Source: Aphrocallistes beatrix (Eukaryota > Porifera > Hexactinellida > Sceptrulophora > Aphrocallistidae). From it: 64,000 nucleotides of DNA. The notes beneath the pieces are model-generated. The model made no database searches and was not told the DNA's origin. It saw only the letters and a program-made list of their open reading frames with translations. Each line of letters starts with the position of its first letter. Within the stretch, counting starts at the first letter, position 1. Of this stretch, positions 42,301-54,300 are shown piece by piece. Made by a program: the position numbers and the translations under genes. The DNA is taken from the NCBI GenBank assembly GCA_963281255.1, contig OY725504.1, positions 620,001 to 684,000 on the forward strand. The letters run 5' to 3'.

Positions 42301-45300
42301 CTGCGGACTATTCGCAAACGGAATCGGTCCATTCGAAAGCATTCCAATATTAGCAGACAACTATTGCCAGTACGCAACTCTAGACATCAAAGAAGCTGAA
42401 GATCAGAAAAAAATACGCTCAAAGGAAGAAACCTGCATTTACAGCCAAGTCGATTTCGTGGCCACCAAGGCACTAGAGTTGACAAGGCAGAGTTTAAACA
42501 GTTTTTAAGAATGACTGTACTTTTTTTGATGCACGAATTTGGCTGTATTTTTAATGAATTTTAATTGCTTCAGTACAATTTATTACATTAAATCAACGAC
42601 ACAAATGAGTTCAACTTAATACTAATAAATTGAAGGGAATTGGGAAGTATTAAATAGAATAACCGCCAGAATTTAATGTTAGAAATAGAAATTATGAATA
42701 TTCAATACCATACTCATATTCTGAATTTCGCTTCTGAATTTGTTTAATTAAATAAATTCAAATTTAATGTTAGCAAATGTTTGTGAACTTTTCTCTTCAA
42801 ACTAACTCGAATAGTCAAATTTATCACAAGGATACTATGGTACACCTCGCTAATCCGAACACTGAAGTATAATAGTATTCGCCTCCATGTTTTGAGTCGA
42901 AGTTTATAATTTTATTCTAACATCACAAATTTAGTATCGTTAAATCTCAATTTATGTCACTAATCGGAACAAATTCACTAATCCAAACGATTTTTTTCGA
43001 TCGTTGGTACAGAGGTGCACGGATTAGCGAGGGTTTACTGTTCTTACAGAAACTTAATGACTGTATTGTAGAGTTTACTTAAACAAATGATGCTAATTTT
43101 TGGAATCTAAATTTCTTTTTCCAATAACTCTTCATTTGGATGTTAAAATAAAGAAAACAGATAAATCTATACCAAGAATTAGTCATTTGAATTCACAAAA
43201 GAGACCACGATTCTAATTCCTAAATGTTAACGTGAGTTGATATTAAAACAAGCACGATACGAGAAAAAACTGTACGAGAGGTTCTAACAAATTTAACACC
43301 CAAAATATATTTTTCAATCTGTGTAAATACTTTTACCGATTCTAATTCAGGAAATAATTCTAAATAAACCGCTCATTTCATACTTCTCCAAATACCATCA
43401 ATTTACGTATTAGTAAACTAAGAATTGCTTGTTTTTGGAAATAATAGGGTTCAAATACTCTTGTCCTGTTTAGGGTAAAATCAACAAAATTTTAAACAAA
43501 AGAAAAGTTACAGGTACAAGAGTCTTCGGAATTCAGAATCTGAATTATTTGTAACCATACTCAGCTGCTATGAAACATCCAAATAGTGAGATAGCTAAAA
43601 TATCGCCACTACAACTCCTTGAATAGGAAGAAAATATTTAAATCAAATGTCTCGTATTGATCATGCGACTATATCGGAACCTTGAATGTATTAAATAGTC
43701 AACATGTTCCACAAGAGAACATCGCAAGCGAGTTAAAAATCTCAGATGAATGAAAGAACATTATCACGTCCTGATTACAATGATTATGGCGATGAGACAT
43801 AAATATACATATATACGTATATATATATACTCGTATATTCATAAGTGGTATATTTTTTCATTTTAATGCTACTAATAACTCGTCTTGAAAAGTTGCTTAA
43901 TGGACTGATATATCAATAAATGCAATCCACAGGTTAGATTCAATAGACTGCACCACGTGTTTCTCTTTACTGAGGCATTATGGAGTGGGAATTTAGGATA
44001 TGATAATGTAAATATAAAGATTTTAAATATTTAAATTCACAGCAGTTGTCCAAACATATTTCATTGGTTAAAGGAATAGATAACAAAATATAATTCTATC
44101 TAAAATTTAAATTTTGTTGCATCTGGTTCGTTACAGGGTTTTCCTCAGCCCGTAAGGCGTATCGGCCCGATACGCCTTCGGGAAGTGATATATCCTTTTT
44201 GAATACATAAATCTATACAATCTGTCTAATATACCAAATACCAATGACCAATCAGAAATGCAGTTACAATAGCGTTGTGGATCACTGGATATCTGACTAC
44301 TGTGTAGAGGTACACGTGCACCCCTGTCAGGATTAATGTACGAAATTTTGTGAGAAATTTTACATTTATTTTGTCATCTTCTCGAGAAGTATATACTAAC
44401 TTCGATGAATCTGGGCATTTTATAAAATAAATGTTGTCAGCTTCCAGGGGCTTTCCCCTGAACCTCACTGGGGGCCCCTAGACCCCACTGGGGGCCCCTG
44501 AACCCCACTGGGGGCCCCTAGACCCCCAGCTGGGGGCCCCTAGACCCCACTGGGGTCCCCTAGACCCCCAGCTGGATGCTGTGTCCCCCGTCAGAAAATC
44601 CTACTACGCCTTCAAAAATCCTGGGGAGAATCCAGTGAATCATTACAAGATGAATTCAACTAGAATTAGAAATAGGAAATTTGAAAAAATAGCTCATAGT
44701 TACTCAATTACTTAAATTAGTTATAATAATTGCTTTCTAATATAATGAAAAATCCGTTCCATCTCTTTATAAAAATTTTAATGAATTAATTAAAGATTGA
44801 TAATAATAGTATCAGACTTAATACGGAATCATTCTTAAACGCAGAGCAAATACGTAATAACTACGAATTCGGAACTTAGAGCAAGTAATGGTCATCTTTT
44901 CAAACGTAATTCGGAACAAAGGATACGTACTCATTTTAACAAAGTGTCAATCCATGTTTCTAACCAAACGCCGACTCGAACAATGTTGTATTAAATAATT
45001 GGGAAATAATTGTCCAATTGAGTAGCCCTACCATCATATCTACGCAACTGTGTCAATATACGGCAATTACTGTACATCTCTTCATGTAATAGACTGATAG
45101 AACTGTGTCTGAAGATTATGGAAACAGGGCCAACGCAGTAATTCCTTCTAATACACAGGTGCAAGTCATGTACAGATAACACAGGTTGGAATTCCTAATC
45201 GAACAAGTGTAATTAAATTTTAATACGTTTATCTCCTTTGGAGATAGTTCTTATGTTGAGTGGGTGTTTTGATGCTAATTAGTTTGGAGCTTCTGTTCTA

Positions 45301-48300
45301 GTAAGTACATGCATATATCGGCGGTTCGAACTAAATTCAAGAGACAAGAAAAAGGATTTCCATCACTTTATGGAACTTCAGATTCAGACATGGAAGAGGT
45401 TAATAAACGTATTTCGTTCAAATCTACTACAGATGATTCTAGTGTTTAAAAATTCTGACTCAGTATAATTTTATTAAAAAAAGAACAAATGATGTTGTCA
45501 TTACAAGATTAAAACAGATGTAGAAAGTAGTCTGACATCTTATTGGCCTGCTACAGCACAAATTAAAAATTTTGATCCATGTAAAAATGGAATTTAGAAG
45601 TTATCGACCGAGAATTAGGTCAATACGTAAACTGAACAAGAAAGTGTGGTCTGGTTTAACTGTGACATAGCCGTTGGTTGCATTCAGTTTATGTTTGCGG
45701 AGTCGCATATAGTTACTATGTAGTGTTAGGTAGGACGCACATAAGGAGTGATTTCGACATCTTGCATGTTAAATAAGCAGGCGAGTCATGAGTCGACAGA
45801 ATTGATATGAAAAGCAAGTTGTGAAAAGTGAACAAGTATCGCTAGGAAAGGTTGCTAATTCGTAATCAAAGTTCAAAAACGATGCTAAGAAATATTAAAA
45901 AGCAGAAATTTGTTTTTCTCACAAATAATTTCAGACCGGAGAAGATACAAATGAATCTTACCTAAAATGGGAAAATTAAAGTCAGCAACTAGACTATCTA
46001 ATGCATGAGATATGATTAGATCATAGTGCTGGTACGAGTGGTTAGGTAATACACACTGCTATCTATCTCTAGCATTTACTATCAATAGATTATTCCGAAA
46101 TATGATGAGAAATAGTGTGTAATATAGGATATCAGTTTAACCATGAAATACTTAGGTAGAGTTGAAGGACTTTATCCTAGAAATTGTATGAGTCAATGAA
46201 ACCATAAAAGTATTACTCAAGTAAGATGCCAATGATTCCGGAAAACGACAATTTGGATAAACAACAAAAACTACATCAATGAAAAGTTGATCCCTCATAA
46301 ATATATATATATACAGTAGAGCGTCAGTTATCCGAACCCCTTGGTTGACCAAACTAAAATATATTAAATTTATAAATGATGCATCCGTTGATAATTGAAA
46401 GTACTACGCTGCCATCATTTTATATACTATTGATGATACGTACATATATCAATATGTATTTTATCCATATTCATTATTATGACTACTTAGTACTACTGAC
46501 CAACTTTTCTATATAATTACATAACAACTTCAGTTATCCGAACCCCCTCGGTCCCAACCCGTTCGGATAACTGACATCTTACTGTATACTATACGTACGT
46601 ATGTATGTATGTGCGTGTGCAATATTACACAATATCCATTTTTGGCTACAGTAGTTCTAACATAAAAACTTTGCCCACTCAAGAGCAAATTGATTTTGAA
46701 TAATTCCACACTCATCGCACCAAATCATGATATATTTGTGATTCAGCAGTAGCATGAATAAAGCATTGGGAAGTATATAGTAGAAACTGAACACAGGTTG
46801 TCTCCTGAAGATATTCTTAAGCAAAATTATTTTTGTTTAGAATATCGACTACTGTACAGTATCGTATTCTGGAATTCTTAAACGTTTATAGACTAAACTT
46901 GCACTCACAGAGGAAGCTGGTTCTGAAGAGGCGCTATCCTTACTAACAGCAGGTGCCACCACGTATACTAAGAATAGGCACAGAGATCTGATAACAGCAC
47001 ACAGCTGATTGAATTCCTCTTCTCCACTTTGGGTGCTAGCTTGAGACTCTCCGACAGATTCTGCTTCAAGCGGTCTCAAGGAGAACAGTTCTCTCCTCAC
47101 ACGGAATACGGCCTGATAAGCTTCTGCTATCTCCAGCGAGACTTTGGAACTAGAAGAAGAATCTTGTAAAGATTTCAAAATTTATTTAATAATCGAATTT
47201 CAGATAATAACCTGTGTTTGGGAGCTAGTATTGATAGCCTGCAGTGTCTGGCTATTGTGGCTAACATTGCACAAGAAACCTCCTTCAATCCGGGTATATC
47301 ATCATCTCCATTCGTGTCCCATTCTAAAAATAGAAGTGTGAATGTATAGTCGAAACCGGTTTTTTCTTATTATTTCTTTACAAGTTCAAACCTAAGTTGA
47401 CTAATCCATAGAAAGATGATGAAGAATTATGAATTATTCAATTAATGAATTATTCAAAATCTCACATTAGTGCAGATTATATGCCCAAAAGTGGTTAAAA
47501 GGTTGCTCATGTTATATACCTCTCAATCCCTAAGCGAAATATCAAATATTTTTTCATTATTTTAGTTTCAAATTTTGAGTAATTCATTGATAATTCATGA
47601 ATTAGTCAACTTAGGTTCAAACAGTAAGAAAAATACGATGGAAATTAATATAGATTTGGAATTTTTTTACATAATTAAGATTCTGAAATAGTAAGAAAAA
47701 AACGATGAGTAAGGATAAACCGGAGTGAGAAAAAAACGGTTTCGACTGTACTTATTATAAAGTGGATGAAAAGTTCTATGACATACCTCTGACAGTTGCG
47801 AACTGAATCAGCTGATCGTAGGCCTCCAGACAGTTCTTAGACTCAGTGCGTGCATGAAGAAGCTCCAGAATCAACTCAGTTCCTAGCTCAGTTGATTCAG
47901 CTGACACCGCTGATTGTGAATCCAGGGACAAGACAGATTCCACTAGCTCGTTAGGATTGAATGGGAGAGATGAGATGTGCTGTTCTGACACTAATTCATT
48001 GGTAGAATCCCTCCACTGATGAAAACCTAAATTTAATTAAGATCGTTATAAATATAAACAGAAAGTTTTTAGTCAAAATACAGGTGACTCCGCTTAATCG
48101 GGACACTTTGGTCTCGGATATTTTGTCCCGATTAAGCGAAGTTCCCAATTAACCGATGAAATTTAGTATTAGCTTCTATGTAAGGGAACCGTTCTGTTCC
48201 TGGAGACTTGTCCCGATTAAGCGGAGTTGACTGTACACTATTCCCACCTTTCTTATAGCCATCCTGCATTCCATTGGCTAGGAGCATAGACTCAGTCCAT

Positions 48301-51300
48301 TTCTCTGCCTGGGTTTCTTCGCTAGTGACGGACAGAGATGTGAGCTGGAGGTTGAGAAGTAGGCCTAGCAAGCAGGAAGCAGTCCTCTGGGTGTCCACCA
48401 GCCAGAACCAATCGGACGCAAGCTCTTGGCTGAGTGGGAAACTCAATGGAGATGAAAGGAGTGGGTCTTTCAACTCTAAAAGAGAGAAATACTCTCGAGA
48501 CCTTAGCAACAACTTTGATCCAAAATTCCTAAGCAGATCGTAAATTGGTTGTCATTAAAATTAAAATAATATTAGAGATAAGGCACCTCCAATTTTCCAC
48601 TGTGCCTCCTGGAGTTCACACAGTGTGGAGAGGTCGGGCACTAACTCAATAGTCCTCGACAGCTGCAGACACAGATCTGTGACTGAGTCTATCAGGTAGT
48701 GGAACTGCTGTAGTGGAAGCAGTAGCAGTCCGTGTGCCACCAATGGGATGAGAGCATTTGAAAAGTTTAGTTCTGGAAAAGTATAAAAGAGAAAAGTTTA
48801 TGTACAAGTACATGTTGAAAAATAATATTTCAGATATAAGAAACTTTTCAACGAATATGTATAACCACACGAGTGTTGGATAAAAGGTGAGAAAGAATTT
48901 TTTTGCTGTAAAACTTTATTCTAAGGGGTAACAAAAAATGGGTACCCTCTTTGGGGAGAGAGAGAGGGGGGGGTGATTATTCGAGGGCAGGGTACTATTC
49001 GATTATATACGTTAATAATTTCCCAGAACGAATTCTTGATACTATCTTACTACTACCATTCATGACGTGGAGATGTTCTGGGTTAGCAAGGGCGAGCTGT
49101 TTTATCTTCTCCAAGCATTCGAGGCAGCCAGGAATTACGGTCCCCAGATGTTGTCTCATGAATTGAAGTTGTTCCTTCGTCTAATCGGATGGATGATAGT
49201 AAATAAACAAAAGTTATATTCAAACGGAAGAAATCTGCAATTATTGTTGGTTGAAAATGTAGATATTAACTAAATTTGCAACAAACAACATTCCAAATCA
49301 TCTTGGAGTTGTTAGCAAAGTTATCATTACTCATCTCCTATCATTGCGCCAACATTGTCCGTAATATTACTTAGCTTTCAATATAAGACTGCTAATTTAA
49401 GTATAGATTGGATATGATGCAATAACGTTGTAACATTAGCTAAGTGAATAAGAATAAAAAAAGTACCATTTTAAAGCAGGAAATCCCGTAATCAACTATT
49501 TAAAATTATTAAATATTATTACAAGGTATTTTAGGTGGGTTTTTTCTTCTTCTCGCAAGTAAATAACCATTCACAAATTAAGATTAGGTTATCATTGAGG
49601 TACTTTTTTCCTAGCACTTGACTCTACATAATAGTATACTTTATCTTAGAGTCTGAGGAAGGGGAAACACAGTTGGTAATGCGGAAATGTTCGACTTCTC
49701 GAAAAAGGAAATAGTTCGAATTGCGGATTTAGGAAATAGTTCGACTTTTTATCATTAGGATTAATGGTGGTTTTATGTGAACTATTTCCTTTTTTGGAAA
49801 GTCGAACAATTTCCGTTTTTTTGCGAACTATTTCCGCCATACCAGACAGTTGACCCCGCTTATCGGGACGAGATATTCTATCCCGATTAAGCGGAGTTCC
49901 CAATTAACCAATGCACTGTTGTATTAGCTTCTATGTATGGGAACTATTCTGTTCTTAGAGACTTGTCTCAATTAAGCGGAGTCGATTGTATGTGCTATAA
50001 CTTACCATTTCTGTTTTGATTGAAAAATGAGCGAAAATGTGTTTATACAAGAGAATCAAGAATTCTTTGAAGAGATAAATGAAGTTTGGAGACATTTCTT
50101 TACTGACGTCTTGACTGGAGTCACCCAAATCAGCTGATTGGATTTCTGTTGGAAGCTGTTTGCATTCTTCTATCTTTTTATCCTAAATAATCACCATTTC
50201 TAATTGGGTACGTTTGTAGTTATTTTTGGAATTCATGTTGAACATGAATACAGTAGAACCTCGCGTTAATACAAACACAAGGGAACGGTCGAAATTTTTT
50301 CGTTTCATCCGGAATTCGTATTAATTAAAACCCGGCAATGACATGGAGTCCATTATATTTATAGCAGGGACCCCACATTTCTAAAGTTTCCCCGCCCAAA
50401 ATGACATAATCGGAAATGAGTTAGCAAAATCCATAGTACATTGATGGGTTTTAATTAAACTGAGTGATTTACATGTATTTTCCTCCGTAGAGGATATCTG
50501 TTCGTATTATCTGCACTAAAGAACCATGGATTCAATAATACACCCTCAAAATCTGTTCCAGTAACAAATCACACACTGGAATCTGTAGTAGCAACTTGTG
50601 CTAAATCTCTATAGTGGTAAGCTTGGACGTAACTAAGTCTAACCTACCATATTGGCTAGTATATACTTCATCATTATGTTCACAAGCTGCAACAGAGTGG
50701 ATTGCTTTTGTGTCACAATCTGACTAGTGTCGGAAGGCTTGTCTGCACTTGGAATAAGCGGCAATAGAAGTCCCATCACTGTCTCCTCGTTCCCCAAACT
50801 CTCCAGCATCACTTGGAGCTGAATCAACTGTGAGAAGTTGCAGCATATTAACAATTTCGAAATACGTAATTTGAAAAAAAGTGATTTTAAGTATTTGTTA
50901 CGACATAATGTTTAGATATAAATATATTGGGGCACTACTCACTTGTCCTTTTGTGAGCTGAGTCCATTGGAAACTGTCTTTAGGGATTAAAGACCACAAA
51001 AAGTGGAGTCTCTCCATGAGGGGCGGGATGAGAAGGGTGGCCCCCACTTCTAAGGTGTCATTGACTGCCTGTAAACAAACAAATAATAAACAAACACTAA
51101 AGAGAATACATTTTTAGTTAGATGATGGATGACAGCATTCTTCTATGCTAATGCGTACTTATATAATTGATAACAACAACAACAACAACAACAAGTATGA
51201 AAATATGAGAAACTAATGATGTTTTTGTGTCTGCTTACACATTGTATAGGGAGAGGGGTGGAGGCATCCATTAGCTTGAATAGAAGCTGACCCAACGGAA

Positions 51301-54300
51301 TAATCTCCTGTCCAATGGAGTACTGAGAGTTGGAAAGAAATACGGCGCATTTCAGATGCAGTTTGAGTAGATTGAGACAATTCACAACAAATTCTACATT
51401 GTCTCTAAAAGTAAACAAATGAAAATAATAATAATAATAATAACAAAATACAAACATGCATATTTTAGACATCCATGTTCAAAGTTTCTTGGATTTCCTA
51501 GCAAGGCCGGCGAGAGCAAAACCCGGGCCCAGGACTGACATGTATACGGGCCCCCTTCCCTAAATTAATAAATTTGCGTCAATTACGTGAAATATGTGAA
51601 TGATGGCTTGCAGGTTTACTTTTTAGATACGCTTATTATGAAAGTTATTGTCTATTGTACAGTTGTAACCGTAGTACAGTACAATACTATATAATTGTTA
51701 TCGCAAGACATGACCATCTTATCAGGAGGGAAAACAGTAGGATGTCTTTGATGGCCCCTCTGCACAGCGGTGCGGATCTGTTCTGAGGAAGGTGTCTCGT
51801 TGTCGAGCATTCCGATGTCAAAACTATGCAGCTGCCCTACGGATATCAAGGGAGTACTTTCTACAACTGTACTTTCAGCGGTAGGAGCTATAGAGCCAGA
51901 GGATCTCGGTGATACAGTTCGGGACGGCTGAACCTCCAATGCCGCACTACTACAGCTACTACTGTCAGAACAAGATTGCAGAACAAGATTGAGGAACTAG
52001 GAAATTCCTAGTTCCTCAATCAAATAAAACAAAGCATGCATAACTAGTCTCTTACTCTAAAGAGTCGAATGGAGTGTGTGTCTGCGAAGAGTCTAGTCCT
52101 GTGCAATACTTCTCTAGGAACCCTCTCAGCATCCTGAACGTGTTCTCTGTCATGTCCAGACAGAATGGCCAACTCATCAAGGTGTCATTCCTAAACAAAC
52201 AAATAATAAAGATAGTAAATAGCGCATTCAATCCATTTTGGTGCACACACATCTCTCAATCTGAAGACGTACTATCAATACCTGTCAGTAGGCAGTGCTG
52301 TCCAAATGATGCTGTGAGAAGTTCCAGCTGAGATCTGTTGGATCTTGGCCGAGGGCATCAGGATCTTGGTGGGGGTGTGCACTGGAGTGGTCAGATGTCC
52401 CAGTCCGCATTGGCCCATGTTGTTGTTACCCCAGGCATACACCTCATGATCTGTGTACGGATGTAAGAACTTAACATTTGTACGAGGAATTGGGTTAACG
52501 TAAAACTAATGAACATATTGTGGTCGAGGGATTATCTAGGAGCGCAAGACGCTCCTTTAGGAGTATGATTTAAGCCCCAAAATGTTTAGGAGCGTGAAAA
52601 TTTAGAATATGACCCAATCAACACTCGATTATAGTGTTCATTATTGATTAGGCGTATGAAATTTATGGGTTTGAGATGAGGAGCGTATCTCTGGAGGGCT
52701 GTATAGACCCTGATTGTAGTATATCAACCTTTAGTGAGAGCTAGACAATGCGCTTCTCCAATCGAAATATCCGTGATGAATTCTTCCGACAGAGTTTCCA
52801 TCTCCCAAGGCTCCAAGCTCTGAGTGTCTCCGTCGCTCCCTCGACCCAAGGCGGGGCCAGTCCCCCACGAGTAGACCTGAGAAGTTTGAAATCAAAAGAA
52901 ACCAGGAAAACCGACAAAATTAGTGCCAGACCTTTCCAAATGTGGAGAGAGCGAGAGTGACAGGATTCCCCGCTAGGATCTTACAGATGTGTCTGCCTCG
53001 AAGCGACCTGATTTCCTAAATCACAAAAGTAAACACGAAAAAGAATCACCAAATCAGTCCTAACACCTACCTTGGGTACGAGTTGCTTGCTGGTATTGCC
53101 ATGGCCAAGTTTACCTAAAATATAATACAGGTGACTCCGCTTAATCGGGACACTTTGTTCCCAGATATTTTGTCCCGATTAAGCGGAATTCCCAATTAAC
53201 CGATGAAGTTTGTATCAGCTTCTATGTATGGGAACCATTCCGTTCCTGGAGACTTGTCCCGATTAAGCGGAGTTGACTGTACGTCTTAAAAATGAGAGTT
53301 CTATACACAAAATTCCTCAGAGTCATTTACCTCCTTCTCCGTTCCCCCAGGACCAGACGAATTGTCCATCCTGACTGACTGCAATTGTGTGTGAACTACC
53401 GCAGGACACCTGTCCCACGCCTGTGACGCTGGTGACGAGCGTGGGACACATTTGAGAGGTGTTGTTGTTGTGTCCTAACAGGATTGACTGTTAGAATTGT
53501 GTAAATGCAATTACCCGCTACAGCAATATTATTAAACGCATGGACAATGGATAACTGAAGATGAATCTAACACTATTGAAGTGTAATACACTGTTAGTTA
53601 GAACTGTAGCCATGTCTGACCTAGTTTCCCTCCGTCTCCATCTCCCCACGTGTAGAGCTCTCCACTGATAGAGACGGCTGCACTGTGCTTCCAGCCAGCT
53701 GACACGCTCTTTATGACCTAATTATAGAACAAATATCTTCACACCTCCAATAAACTGAAATGTGTCTGCATATTCCCAATTACAGAAACGATGAATTTGA
53801 AGGGAATTTTGTACAATTAAAATGATGGAATGTTCAAGGAATAAAGGCACTGAAATAACATAAATCTCTTACTTTCCCAATGAAGGGACCTTCGATCAAT
53901 TTCGGAGTTTTCTGAATGGTCGGATTTCCATGTCCGAGTCTACCACATTCTCCTAAAATGATAGATACATATGTATATATTCAAGATAGTTACACATGAG
54001 ACTTTTCACACTTTCATCAACTCAGTACCTTCACCCCAGCTATAGACTTGTCCGTCACTAGTCAGTGCTAGGCTGTGACCATCCGACCCACGCGATGAAG
54101 ATATTTTAGTCAACTTCACACCTTTCACTTCAACTCTCACCATTTGAGAAGTCGCTTGAGAGTTGCCAGTGCCGAGACGTCCATAGGACCCCTACACACA
54201 CAGTAACAGGAACGTATCAAGCTAGGAAGTGTCAGTATATACATCGTATACTTGGAGTTTTTAAGGTTACGGTAATATCAATGTAGTCACTGGAATAGCT

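Larger units (their letters stand above)
42757..46908 (-). other. HERC1: HERC1 intron downstream of the nested gene
   Basis: Holds the family 5 MITE (42838), array E (44450) and family 4 MITE (46314). No further coding sequence is evident; the open frames at 44226, 44991, 46152 and 46530 (minus) overlap repeats or lack any domain. Confidence 0.7.

Noticed and set aside
53128-53279. Introner element that created the intron
   Set aside because: The element lies at a TA inside the intron with extra sequence on both sides, and removal leaves a normal 62-bp intron, so it is an insertion into an existing intron.
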